This document shows positions 1 to 8,191 of a stretch of DNA of 64,000 bases, piece after piece. The stretch's first letter is position 1; each line of letters opens with the position of its first letter. The position numbers were made by a program, and so were the translations under genes. The DNA comes from Phosphitispora fastidiosa (GTDB lineage Bacteria > Bacillota > Thermincolia > Thermincolales > UBA2595). The stretch covers positions 333,947-397,946 of the forward strand of contig NZ_JAHHUL010000002.1 in the NCBI RefSeq assembly GCF_019008365.1, in the 5' to 3' direction. Under the pieces are notes generated by a model, which saw only the letters and a program-made list of their open reading frames with translations, searched no databases and had not been told where the DNA came from.

Positions 1-667
1 TATATGCCAGAGGAGCAATTTCAATTATGTTTTTCTCCAGCAGTTTCTGGGTCTTATCAGTACCCAAGATATCATAGAGACTGTCATATAGTGGTCTCAG
101 GTAAGGATTGACTTTTTCCTGCAGATCCCCCGGCAGAAACCCCAGCTTTTCCCCTGCCTCCACCGCGGGCCTGGTAATTATCAGCCGGTTGATTGCCTTT
201 TCTTTCAGCGCTTTTGCAGCCATAGCAACTGCCAGGTAAGTCTTCCCTGTTCCTGCAGGTCCGATCCCAAAAACTATATCATTTTCGGCAATAGCATCTA
301 CATATCTCTTTTGCCCGTGAGTCTTGGGCTTTACCAGTTTCCCCCGGAAAGTCACCGCAATGACATCTGAAGCCAGATCACCAATTTTCTCACCATGACC
401 ATCCTTTACCAGCTTTATACTGTATTGGACTTCCCTGAGGGTTATTTGGTTCCCCAATGCGCTTAGTTCGATCAACTGATTTAAAACCCCTGTACTCTGT
501 TCAACCCGCTCCATCTCACCGGAAACAACGAGATGGCCATCCCTGACCACAATCTGCACACCCAGGTCGTTTTCGATAAAATGCAGATTCTCGTCATGAT
601 TGCCAAAAACATTGACCGCATCTTCAAGCTTCTGCAACGGAATCTTCTTTTCAGACTTAACAATCAA
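1..667 (-). CDS. phoH: PhoH family ATPase, C-terminus cut by window edge
   Basis: A PhoH-like P-loop NTPase, a family often found beside the rRNA-processing gene ybeY and linked to RNA metabolism. About 222 codons are present. The first 110 residues form the small N-terminal domain typical of Firmicute PhoH. The Walker A motif GPAGTGKT lies at about residues 136-143 and is followed by the conserved AINRLIITRPAVEAGEKLGFLPGD stretch in part. Walker B and the last third lie beyond the window. The start is TTG at 667, about 11 bases after GGGAGG; no ATG in frame is better placed. It follows yqfC-yqfD closely, the usual Firmicute order, so it is probably cotranscribed with them. Confidence 0.9.
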   Translation of the reverse strand, partial: MIVKSEKKIPLQKLEDAVNVFGNHDENLHFIENDLGVQIVVRDGHLVVSGEMERVEQSTGVLNQLIELSALGNQITLREVQYSIKLVKDGHGEKIGDLASDVIAVTFRGKLVKPKTHGQKRYVDAIAENDIVFGIGPAGTGKTYLAVAMAAKALKEKAINRLIITRPAVEAGEKLGFLPGDLQEKVNPYLRPLYDSLYDILGTDKTQKLLEKNIIEIAPLAY

Positions 668-700
668 GAATTATGAGACCTCCCGGTATTGTAGTATGAT

Positions 701-1957
701 CTAATTCAACTGCTGCTGTTCTTCTGTCAGGGTTTCTGTACCGCCAATATCCTCAATGGTCTCCAGAACCTGTTTGACCCTGACCACATTGCTTCCGCGG
801 GCCGGAATCTCTTCAAAAATCTCTCTCAGTATTCTGGCATCAGAAGGCAGTTTAGCTTTTACGTTAGCAAGCGCCCTTTCCCGGGCAGCTTTCTTGGCCT
901 GAGTTATGCCTATTATATCACGGTAACTTTCAACTTCATAATAATTCATTGTAATTAATTCGACAGGAATGCTGAGATTCCTCCAAGCAGGAATTCTTTT
1001 AACATTTGTGTCTGTAACATAGGATTGAAATGGTATTGACCTGGGACCTTTAATCAAAAAATCTTTGTTCAAAGCCCTGATGCTGAGTACCTGTACTTTT
1101 TGGCCGGTTCTGCGGGTCCCGGCATTAACAAGCAGACACTCTCCATAGCCTTCATACCAAACCTTTGCCCGCACAATCCCCCTGGCCCTTACCAGTTCAA
1201 CAGGCACAGGAGGCTGATCCTCCTCATCATTCGGTTCACTGTCATTCTCAGCTTCCGGCTCAGGTTCAGGTATAATTACCCCGGTAATCAGGATATCACC
1301 TTTCTTTACCATGTCCCCTTCAACAACTGCCGCTTTCCCCCTGAGAACGAGGATTTCCTGGATAAGACCGTCTTTACGGGCCACAACATTTGCCGGCGAA
1401 TTATCTGCCGGAGGTACGAGGACCTTCTCGGCAATCTCTATTACCGCCCTAGTACCGGTAATCTTGATACCAACCCATGAAACTTCGGGTATTTCATTTC
1501 TGAGGTGCTTTTCAACCCCGTCCTTATCAAGCCCCGTCTTCAGTGTTCCCATCGACAGACCGGCTTCTTCCGCCGTCTTCAGCAGCCTCTCCCGGGGAAT
1601 GATTTTATTTCCCTTAATCTCCACAAACCAGATAAAAGACGATAGCAGATAAATCACCAGGGCTGACAGAACGGCTCCGGCCAGCAACACCTTTCTCTTT
1701 TTCATCCCGGCAATCCGAAAAGGGACCCCACCCCTGCCGACTATCCTGAAACGGCAGCCGGTCCGGCGTCCGATGTGCCGCAAAGCCCAGATTCCGTTTA
1801 ACCTGAGCTTAACCCTGGCTTTTCCGGGTTCAATCAATTTTACATCCCAAAGATATAATCCCCGGCTTACCGCCATATTTATTAATTTTTCAAGATTTTT
1901 ACCTTCAACCACCAATGATACATATCCCGTAATAAAAGACCACAATCGCGCCAGCAC
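701..1957 (-). CDS. yqfD: Sporulation protein YqfD
   Basis: A 418-residue single-pass membrane protein of the YqfD family, needed for normal sporulation in Bacillus and expressed in the mother cell. A cytoplasmic N-terminal region of about 88 residues is followed by a KKRK stop-transfer patch and one membrane helix at about 90-112 ending in FIWFVEIKGN. The large outer domain begins with a segment like POTRA/FtsQ repeats. An acidic proline-rich insertion (PEPEPEAENDSEPNDEEDQPP) sits at about 232-252 and is probably disordered. The start is GTG at 1957, ten bases after GGAGG. It sits 14 bases after yqfC and upstream of phoH, the canonical order. Confidence 0.92.
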   Translation of the reverse strand: MLARLWSFITGYVSLVVEGKNLEKLINMAVSRGLYLWDVKLIEPGKARVKLRLNGIWALRHIGRRTGCRFRIVGRGGVPFRIAGMKKRKVLLAGAVLSALVIYLLSSFIWFVEIKGNKIIPRERLLKTAEEAGLSMGTLKTGLDKDGVEKHLRNEIPEVSWVGIKITGTRAVIEIAEKVLVPPADNSPANVVARKDGLIQEILVLRGKAAVVEGDMVKKGDILITGVIIPEPEPEAENDSEPNDEEDQPPVPVELVRARGIVRAKVWYEGYGECLLVNAGTRRTGQKVQVLSIRALNKDFLIKGPRSIPFQSYVTDTNVKRIPAWRNLSIPVELITMNYYEVESYRDIIGITQAKKAARERALANVKAKLPSDARILREIFEEIPARGSNVVRVKQVLETIEDIGGTETLTEEQQQLN

Positions 1958-1971
1958 TCTTCCGATGCCTC

Positions 1972-2256
1972 CTAGTCCGTAAATATTACGGATTTAATTC
2001 GCCCTTCAACCATGATCTCGTCAGGCAGAATGTTTTTCAGTGTCAGGTCTGTCCCTGTAACAGCAAGGTCCCCAATAGTTGTACTGACCTTTACCGTTTC
2101 AGGGGTATAGACCATAATCCCCCGGTGATTTTCTATGAGAACCTGAACATCTCCCACCAGGACTACCTTGGGCAGGTCCATCATCAGGTCCCGGGGAATG
2201 TCAAACACATTGGCCACCTGTTGTTGAATTTGTTTTTTCCGGTCACGCCAGGACAT
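1972..2256 (-). CDS. yqfC: Sporulation protein YqfC
   Basis: A 94-residue protein of the YqfC/YabP family, small sporulation proteins made in the mother cell. It starts MSWRDRKKQIQQQVANVFDI and has the family's short alternating beta pattern (VVLVGDVQVLIENHRGIMVY, then TVKVSTTIGDLAVTG), as in YabP-like domains. The ATG at 2256 has a G-rich ribosome site four to five bases before it. It is the first gene of yqfC-yqfD-phoH. Upstream, 2257-2537 has no recognisable gene and is the left edge of an AT-rich accessory region on the opposite strand. Confidence 0.9.
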   Translation of the reverse strand: MSWRDRKKQIQQQVANVFDIPRDLMMDLPKVVLVGDVQVLIENHRGIMVYTPETVKVSTTIGDLAVTGTDLTLKNILPDEIMVEGRIKSVIFTD

Positions 2257-2537
2257 CTAACCCCCCCTTGTCTCTTAAATAAATGTATGCCGCCGGTGGG
2301 ACAAAAATTACCTGAAAAGGGTTCCTTTACACCGGAAAAGAAGAGCCCCGAAAGATAAAAACCTCAGGGGGTCAATGTCATTGAGAATTTCGGAACTCAC
2401 ACTATACGGAAAGACCTGGGAACACTGGACTTATAAGGCATCGAGGTATAATATTGGATTAAAAAACTGTCTTTCATCGAACCATTTTTCACTTGGAAGT
2501 GTATATATTATGAATTTAATTGAAAGGAGGACCAATA

Positions 2538-3083
2538 TTGGAAGAAGAGATATCTAAAAGTTGTGCGGAAAAGCTTTTCAAGGAGTTTTCAAACTCGGTT
2601 TACAGATTAGCTCTAGTGCTTACAAAGTCAAAAGAACTCGCCGATGATATAACTCAAGATACATTCATTCAAGTGTTCCGGAAATATTATACATATGATT
2701 CTTCAAAACCGATACACCCCTGGATTTATAAAATTACCCTGAATATAACCCGTAACATGCTGCGTAAACAAAAATGGCTGAAGTTCTTTAACCGCCTTCC
2801 CGAAAGAGGAAATTATAATTTAGTGGAAAACGCTGTGTGGAAAAGCGAAGAAGAAAAACTGCTGTGGACAGAGATCAACAGATTAGGGGTTAAGAGCCGT
2901 GAAGTAATAATCCTTCACTTCTACTTCGGCCTAAAACTTCAGGAAGTGGCGGATTCTATGGGTATTCCATTGGGGACCTGCAAGTCCAGGCTAAACTATG
3001 CCCTTAACACTTTAAGAAAAAACCTTCCACAAAATGAATTCAGTTTTCTTAAGAATGGAGGAGAACTTTATGAAACAACCTGA
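2538..3083 (+). CDS. ECF-type RNA polymerase sigma factor
   Basis: A 181-residue extracytoplasmic-function sigma factor. Region 2 is visible as YRLALVLTKSKELADDITQDTFIQVFRKY with the core-binding pattern, then WIYKITLNITRNMLRKQKW. Region 4 is the helix-turn-helix LQEVADSMGIPLGTCKSRLNYAL near the C-terminus. I chose the TTG at 2538 because AAAGGAGG ends seven bases before it; the ATG at 2520 would place that ribosome site inside the gene. The stop overlaps the next gene by 14 bases, as is usual for a sigma factor translated together with its anti-sigma regulator. The gene is on the strand opposite to the surrounding housekeeping genes and is AT-rich. Confidence 0.9.
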   Translation: MEEEISKSCAEKLFKEFSNSVYRLALVLTKSKELADDITQDTFIQVFRKYYTYDSSKPIHPWIYKITLNITRNMLRKQKWLKFFNRLPERGNYNLVENAVWKSEEEKLLWTEINRLGVKSREVIILHFYFGLKLQEVADSMGIPLGTCKSRLNYALNTLRKNLPQNEFSFLKNGGELYETT

Positions 3084-4047
3084 TCTCAGTATTGGAGCAA
3101 TATTAGAAAATGCTTTACAGAATCAATCTACATCTGTCCCGTTTGAATCTGTCTGGAATAAACGACTAAAAAAGGGGAAAAAACCATTAGGGCTAAAAAG
3201 GTCTGTAGCGATTGCATTAATAAGTCTTTTCACATTGTTTTCAGCCGGATTTGTCAGTTTCACTGTTTTCAGAAACGTTGACAAAACCGACTACCCTTTC
3301 GTCAGCGATGTTAGGCTAATCGGGAAATGGGAAACAGTGGATTACATTGATGAAGTTGAAACTTTTAACCCTGAAAAGAAACAGGTTAAAGGTGATTTAT
3401 TTCTTGGGTCTTTGGTGTTTATTAAAGAAGGTAAAATGCTCTTTTCAACTGAAAATGGACCTTTAACCTATACTGCCTTCACATGGACAAAAGACATGAT
3501 ATTAGATAAACAAGAACAAACAGCCAGTAAATGTGAGCTAAAAGAGATTAATGGAACTACCTATATGTTTTTTGAATGGAAAGCCGGGGAATACATTTTT
3601 TTCCACATAAAGCCTTCCTATTATGTATTAAAGAAAGTAGACAGTGATGATTATTCAAATTATATAATTGCACGCAATGAAGATAAGACAGACTATCCCT
3701 TTATCAATGACACCAATATGCTCGGTCAATGGAAAAGCGTAGATTTTGTTGAAGCTGTTGGTGATTTTAAACCGGGAACAAAAAGTTGGCTGCCAGACCT
3801 GTTCCTAAATGAATTAGTTTTTGAGGAAAATGGTGAGCTGACTGTAACAACAACATCAGAAAAATACTCAAATCCTTCAGTATCATGGACTAAAGGCTTA
3901 ATCATCAATAAAACAGAAGAAACAGCAAGCAAATGTGAAATAAAAGAAATCGACGGAACAACTTATATGTTTTTTGAATGGAAAAACAGAGATTACATAT
4001 TTGGCGGTAAGAAACCATACTATTATGTGCTAAAAAAGGTTGAGTAA
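3070..4047 (+). CDS. Probable membrane anti-sigma factor with two copies of an outer sensor-like domain
   Basis: About 325 residues from the ATG at 3070, which is preceded by GGAGGAG. A cytoplasmic segment of about 45 residues (possible sigma-binding part) leads through KRS to one membrane helix (VAIALISLFTLFSAGFVSFTVF). The rest is two tandem copies of a domain of about 120 residues, each beginning DKTDYPF, containing a GKW/GQW block, an EQTASKCELKEI-type block and TTYMFFEWK, and ending YYVLKK. Similar domains occur outside BlaR1/M56-type sensor proteins in Firmicutes (from memory). The overlap with the ECF sigma gene supports an anti-sigma role, but no zinc-binding anti-sigma motif is seen, so this is inferred. 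Confidence 0.75.
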   Translation: MKQPDLSIGAILENALQNQSTSVPFESVWNKRLKKGKKPLGLKRSVAIALISLFTLFSAGFVSFTVFRNVDKTDYPFVSDVRLIGKWETVDYIDEVETFNPEKKQVKGDLFLGSLVFIKEGKMLFSTENGPLTYTAFTWTKDMILDKQEQTASKCELKEINGTTYMFFEWKAGEYIFFHIKPSYYVLKKVDSDDYSNYIIARNEDKTDYPFINDTNMLGQWKSVDFVEAVGDFKPGTKSWLPDLFLNELVFEENGELTVTTTSEKYSNPSVSWTKGLIINKTEETASKCEIKEIDGTTYMFFEWKNRDYIFGGKKPYYYVLKKVE

Positions 4048-4064
4048 TATTTTATATATAGAAA

Positions 4065-4085
4065 ACCACGGGCAAATCCCGTGGT
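4065..4085. terminator. Hairpin between convergent genes
   Basis: An 8-bp perfect stem (ACCACGGG / CCCGTGGT) with loop CAAAT lies between the 3' ends of the plus-strand anti-sigma gene and the minus-strand HD-domain gene. It is followed by CTTCT on the plus strand and by TTTTCT on the minus strand, so it could stop transcription from both sides, better for the minus strand. Confidence 0.7.
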
Positions 4086-4145
4086 CTTCTATGTCTCGAT
4101 TAAACTAATTTCCCATTATTTATCTGACCACTGCACATGCCTTCA

Positions 4146-6197
4146 TTAGCTCACTTTTTCCTTTTCCCTCGCCTTCGCCTTTAAGAAGGAAATCAATTTT
4201 TCCCGATTCGTTTTACTTATTGGCTCTTCGGCAGAATAATACAAATAAAAAAGCGGGATTGTTTCTGAATAATTTAAATCCTGATCTGTAGAAACATCCT
4301 TCAATCTCATCGGCTTGTCCTTTAAAAGTATGAAAGTATTATCAATATCAAAATCCTTCATCTTCACCTCTGCACTAACCCAAACAACATCGTCCATTCC
4401 ATATTTTTTAAACTCCTCTGGCCAATCATTCACAAAATAGCCGAAGTTCGTATTTCCCTTCAATTCCATGTTATCTTTAAGAACAGCAAGAAGAGCCTCT
4501 TTCTCACCAACAGTCCAATCCCTAAAAAACAAATTATACTCTGCATATGATTTCCAAACACTCTTTTTGTAATTTCTAGTAAAAAACTCTTTATAGATTT
4601 TTTTTAACTGAAAAGAATTGGGACAACTATCAGCATTAAGGTAACACTCTTTAAAAAGAGCTATAATATCATAATCGGTTGTACGGAAAAATATATGACC
4701 ATTATATTCGATTGGTTCAAGCATGGACAGCATATTTGTAAGAACTCTATCCGTACGGATGTTCTCACCGGCATTAATAAGATATTTCGCTGAAATACGT
4801 AGTAATTCTATCAACAGATAGTTAGAATAATAGACTACCTTGTGATGCGCATAAATCCATAAATATTCGTAATTTCTGGAATAAATCACATTTCGTAAGA
4901 CGCTGAGTGAATTCTTGTGAAAAGCCAGGACCACTTCCACTCTACTGTTTTCACACTTAAAATGACCCAAAACTTCTCCGCTAAACTGTCCGGTAATACG
5001 GCCATTTAGATAAATAGAAGGCATCTGTATCTTAGCATCGTTATCACCAGAAATCCCAATATTTTTTTGGCACCTAAAATTACCAGTTTCCAATATAAGA
5101 TTCTCTGTAAGGTTTGCATTAATTTCAACTGGCACGACTTCTTTTGTTGACTGAAGACCCTCTAAGTCATATCCACCCATTTTTACATATCCATCAATTG
5201 CCTTCATGGAGTTCTTGATTCTAGCCTTGCCGTTAAGATAAATATGTCCTTTAATACTACCTCTGAAATTATCAGCTATAATATCACCTAATATTGTGCC
5301 AGTTACCTTTCCTACCAACAGCCCATCTAAAATTGGGTTGTCAAAAAGCTCATCGCTTAACGTACAGTTGCTAAAATGGGTTTTTTCAACTATAGTTAAA
5401 GAGCTAAGCAACCGATCGACATCTAATGCAGCATTGTCCACCCCAGATAATCTGGCATCTCTAACGATGTAATCTAACCCGTCAACATCAATGGATTGAG
5501 AGTTAAGTAATTGAATTATGCAGTTTTTTATCTGATTTTCTCTGCTTTCAATGTTTTTGTACTTACAGCCGATAATAGCGCGGGCAATAAATTCCAGATC
5601 ATAATCCACATAATCATTAAATTCATCTTGGATTATCTTTTTTACTGATGTTCCAAATTCGGTCTTCGCCAACAAAGCACTCATCCGCTCATGAGGTTTC
5701 CCAATCCCATCAAAATCATTACGAAAACTAGAACTGTTATATTCCTTTAGCAACTTATCATTTAATGTTTCAGAATCATCCTTAGTAACGTAAATGTCAT
5801 ATAAATATTCGAGGGTATGGGAAAACGGTGAATGCCCACAGTCATGAATCAAGCAGGCAATAGAAAAAAGCACCCCACATTTGTCCCAAAAATTTTCATT
5901 TTCCTCTTTATCGGTGAAAACAAAATAATGATTTCTATCTTCGCCTTTATCAGAATAATACATTTTAACATTCCCTCTAAATGCCTCAAATGCCTTAACT
6001 CCGAGGTGGAATGTTCCCAAGGAATGGATAAATCTGTCATGTCGGGCAGAAGGATATAAAGTTCGCATACCGGTCTGTTCAATATATCTTAATCTCTGAA
6101 AAAGGCCCGTGTCGACAATTTCCTCGATAAAAGGTTTAGGAACCTGGATGTAACCATGAACATTGTCTCTAAGAATTTTATATTTCCATCTGATCAT
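4146..6197 (-). CDS. HD-superfamily (dNTPase/SAMHD1-like) phosphohydrolase with an inserted repeat domain
   Basis: A 683-residue protein. The N-terminal 270 residues match the YdhJ/dGTPase/SAMHD1 branch of the HD family: DNVHGYI at 11-17, RHDRFIHSLG at 52-61, the metal pair in IHDCGH at 117-122, and YIVRDARLSG at 243-252. The HD fold resumes at about 426-465 (LAFHKN to HHKVVYYSN). Between them, about residues 285-425, is an extra segment rich in short Gly-x-Ile/Val repeats (VTGTILGD, FRGSIKGHIYLNGKARI, IYLNGRITGQFSGEVLG), which looks like a beta-solenoid or bactofilin-like domain. The C-terminal 200 residues are not recognised. The enzyme probably cleaves nucleotides or nucleic-acid phosphates; substrate unknown. 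It lies in an AT-rich island next to a small unknown gene, a setting that suggests horizontal origin and possibly defence, which is inference. Confidence 0.8.
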   Translation of the reverse strand: MIRWKYKILRDNVHGYIQVPKPFIEEIVDTGLFQRLRYIEQTGMRTLYPSARHDRFIHSLGTFHLGVKAFEAFRGNVKMYYSDKGEDRNHYFVFTDKEENENFWDKCGVLFSIACLIHDCGHSPFSHTLEYLYDIYVTKDDSETLNDKLLKEYNSSSFRNDFDGIGKPHERMSALLAKTEFGTSVKKIIQDEFNDYVDYDLEFIARAIIGCKYKNIESRENQIKNCIIQLLNSQSIDVDGLDYIVRDARLSGVDNAALDVDRLLSSLTIVEKTHFSNCTLSDELFDNPILDGLLVGKVTGTILGDIIADNFRGSIKGHIYLNGKARIKNSMKAIDGYVKMGGYDLEGLQSTKEVVPVEINANLTENLILETGNFRCQKNIGISGDNDAKIQMPSIYLNGRITGQFSGEVLGHFKCENSRVEVVLAFHKNSLSVLRNVIYSRNYEYLWIYAHHKVVYYSNYLLIELLRISAKYLINAGENIRTDRVLTNMLSMLEPIEYNGHIFFRTTDYDIIALFKECYLNADSCPNSFQLKKIYKEFFTRNYKKSVWKSYAEYNLFFRDWTVGEKEALLAVLKDNMELKGNTNFGYFVNDWPEEFKKYGMDDVVWVSAEVKMKDFDIDNTFILLKDKPMRLKDVSTDQDLNYSETIPLFYLYYSAEEPISKTNREKLISFLKAKAREKEKVS

Positions 6198-6334
6198 AGC
6201 GTTTCTCCATTTTGCATATTCTTATAAATTGTTATCATAAATAGGATAAACACCCAAAATCATCCATATAGAAAGTCAAAAAAAAATACTTGTCGTTTGA
6301 AATACAAATTCTTCCCTAGTTAGCGGCAAAAAAC

Positions 6335-6679
6335 TCACTTTGCACACGAAGAAATAAAAATCGCCGCACTTTTCTTAAGGGTATCGGAAACTTCCGGATT
6401 AAATCTCGAATTAAAATAATCGACATTGATTTTTTTGCATCCAAAAATTTTATTTCCAAATTGAGCAAAAAAGGTTTGGTATATTTTTACCGCATTTCTG
6501 ATAGATTGCTCATCCACATCGAAATATACATATTCTGATTCCATGCTAGGAAGTTTTGCCAGCTCACTCTTTACTTCTTCGCAGTACTTCACTAGTTCAT
6601 TTCTGTCAACCCCGCATTGCTGATCCACCTGTGATAAAACATTGGCAAGAATAACCTCTGATTGCAGAACAAGACACAT
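6335..6679 (-). CDS. Small protein of unknown function upstream of the HD phosphohydrolase
   Basis: About 114 residues, not recognised. The start is the ATG at 6679 because GGAGGAG ends six bases before it; the ATG at 6694 would put that site inside the gene. Predicted to be mostly helical (MCLVLQSEVILANVLSQVD, then NELVKYCEEVKSELAKL), with a middle segment YVYFDVDEQSIRNAVKIYQTFFAQFGNKIFG and a C-terminal SAAIFISSCAK. There is no signal peptide or membrane helix. It lies 137 bases upstream of the HD gene on the same strand with similar low GC, so the two may be one transcript. Its function could be as a partner or regulator, but nothing in the sequence shows that. Confidence 0.7.
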   Translation of the reverse strand: MCLVLQSEVILANVLSQVDQQCGVDRNELVKYCEEVKSELAKLPSMESEYVYFDVDEQSIRNAVKIYQTFFAQFGNKIFGCKKINVDYFNSRFNPEVSDTLKKSAAIFISSCAK

Positions 6680-6909
6680 AATGTTCTCCTCCATAACACA
6701 TTTAATTTTTTAAGTTAAATGTACACCATGCTTTCATCAAATCACAAAATTCTATTATTAATTAGACAACGGGCATCCAAAATCCTTCTTTTTGTAGAAA
6801 GACACTGGATATTTTTGTTAAATATCACTCAACTTACCAGAGATCAATGCGTAATAATTAATTTATTATATGAAAATTCCACCTCAGAGATGCCTTTCTA
6901 TACGTTAAC

Positions 6910-6935
6910 AAAAAGGAGCAGTATAATCACTGCTC
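6910..6935 (-). terminator. Terminator of the envelope operon ending in the racemase-like gene
   Basis: Read on the minus strand, GAGCAGT-GATTAT-ACTGCTC is followed by CTTTTTGTT. It lies about 50 bases beyond the racemase-like stop codon. The rest of 6680-6985 is AT-rich and holds no gene I can support. Confidence 0.8.
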
Positions 6936-6985
6936 ATCTCTTCATGTTTATTCCTATTGTGATGCCCAATATAACACAGTTTCCG

Positions 6986-8188
6986 CTAATCCTGCTTCTG
7001 TGTCGTCCCGGTGACGGCAGCCTCCCTGACCCCGGCATAAATCTCGCTTGCAGGCACACCCCCGACATCCGCCCCAGCCGCTGCGACACCCACATATATC
7101 CGTTCCATGCGGGCCGAAGCAAACAGCGGATTAAGACTGACATCAACCACATCACCTGGTTTTACCGGCAGGCTGCCAATATCCACAACTGTGAGCTGCA
7201 AACTTGTTTTCCCAATAACCTTAAGGGGTTTCCCCTCAAAGGATACCATGTTATCCGGGCGAAAGAAGGATTTTATCAGGTGGTACTGTTCCCTGAGGTA
7301 ATCAGCAAACCTGAAGGCATCATTCTTTTTCTGAACCCCGAAGCCGTCCGTATACCCAATAGGCAGGACGGCAGCTCTGGTGGTCTGCTGAGTCCTGTAT
7401 GTGTTACTGTATCCGACATAACTCCCCTTCGGCAGGCTGCGTACCTGAAGTACCCTGACCCGGCAGCGGTATACCCGCTTCAGTGGTACAGCCGAATTAA
7501 CGGTACTGTTACCCAGGAAGGCAGAACCGATGCTGACCATATCCATATGTGTCGCCGGGAATTTCAGGGCTGCCAGGGAATTGGCGCTGTATTTCAGGGG
7601 GATAGCCAGCCCCCGGTTCTCAAGTTCTGCCACCACATTGAGGAAATTCTCCCTCTGTACGGCTGTATAGCCCATTTCCTTTTCAAAGGCATTGCTGTAA
7701 TGTGTAAACACACCCTTATACACCAGTCCATTCAGTTCCTTAAGCCGCTGTGCCGCTGACAGTAATTCTTCCGCAGTGAAACCCATTCTCCCCATACCGG
7801 AATCAATTTTCAAATGGACATCTATAGGCCTGTCCGCTTTCACGGCATGTTCGTTGAGGATTTCAGCGGCTTCCAGGGAATAAACGGCAGGAATCAGGCG
7901 GTATTCCCACAGCTGCTCAAGCTGCTTGGAGTCATGATACAGGGGAGCAAAAACCAGGATCGGTGACTTAATCCCGCCCTGTCTCAGCTCAGCGCCCTCG
8001 GCAACAGTGGTCACAGCAAAAAATTGTATCCCCTGTTGTTCCAGAAAGTTCCCCACCGCTAAGGCTCCCAATCCATAAGCGTTCTGCTTTATTACCGCCA
8101 TTATGGGTACATCAAAATAACTTCGCAGGGCCTGAACATTATCCTTTAACCTGCCAAGATCTATCTCCATCCATTTCTCCAAGTTCAT
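6986..8188 (-). CDS. Alanine-racemase-family PLP protein, divergent active site
   Basis: A 400-residue fold-type III PLP protein of the alanine racemase family (D/L-amino acid interconversion, usually to supply D-Ala for peptidoglycan). The PLP lysine lies in AVIKQNAYGLG at about 33-43, then HLKIDSGMGRMGF, THYSNAF and the GYSNTY region that carries the catalytic tyrosine. Two usual features are changed: the arginine that contacts the PLP ring nitrogen (MVRFG in typical Alr) is serine here (MVSIG), and the CMDQ-type motif is replaced by TSLQLTVVD. A C-terminal tail of about 40 residues (SARMERIYVG onward) is extra. It starts three bases after the FemAB stop, in one operon with the M1 peptidase. 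It may be a racemase of other specificity. Confidence 0.8.
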   Translation of the reverse strand: MNLEKWMEIDLGRLKDNVQALRSYFDVPIMAVIKQNAYGLGALAVGNFLEQQGIQFFAVTTVAEGAELRQGGIKSPILVFAPLYHDSKQLEQLWEYRLIPAVYSLEAAEILNEHAVKADRPIDVHLKIDSGMGRMGFTAEELLSAAQRLKELNGLVYKGVFTHYSNAFEKEMGYTAVQRENFLNVVAELENRGLAIPLKYSANSLAALKFPATHMDMVSIGSAFLGNSTVNSAVPLKRVYRCRVRVLQVRSLPKGSYVGYSNTYRTQQTTRAAVLPIGYTDGFGVQKKNDAFRFADYLREQYHLIKSFFRPDNMVSFEGKPLKVIGKTSLQLTVVDIGSLPVKPGDVVDVSLNPLFASARMERIYVGVAAAGADVGGVPASEIYAGVREAAVTGTTQKQD

Positions 8189-8191
8189 CCC

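Noticed and set aside
6719..7759. 346-residue plus-strand open frame
   Set aside because: Antisense to the racemase-like gene, no family resemblance and no ribosome site; its composition is a reflection of the real gene on the other strand.
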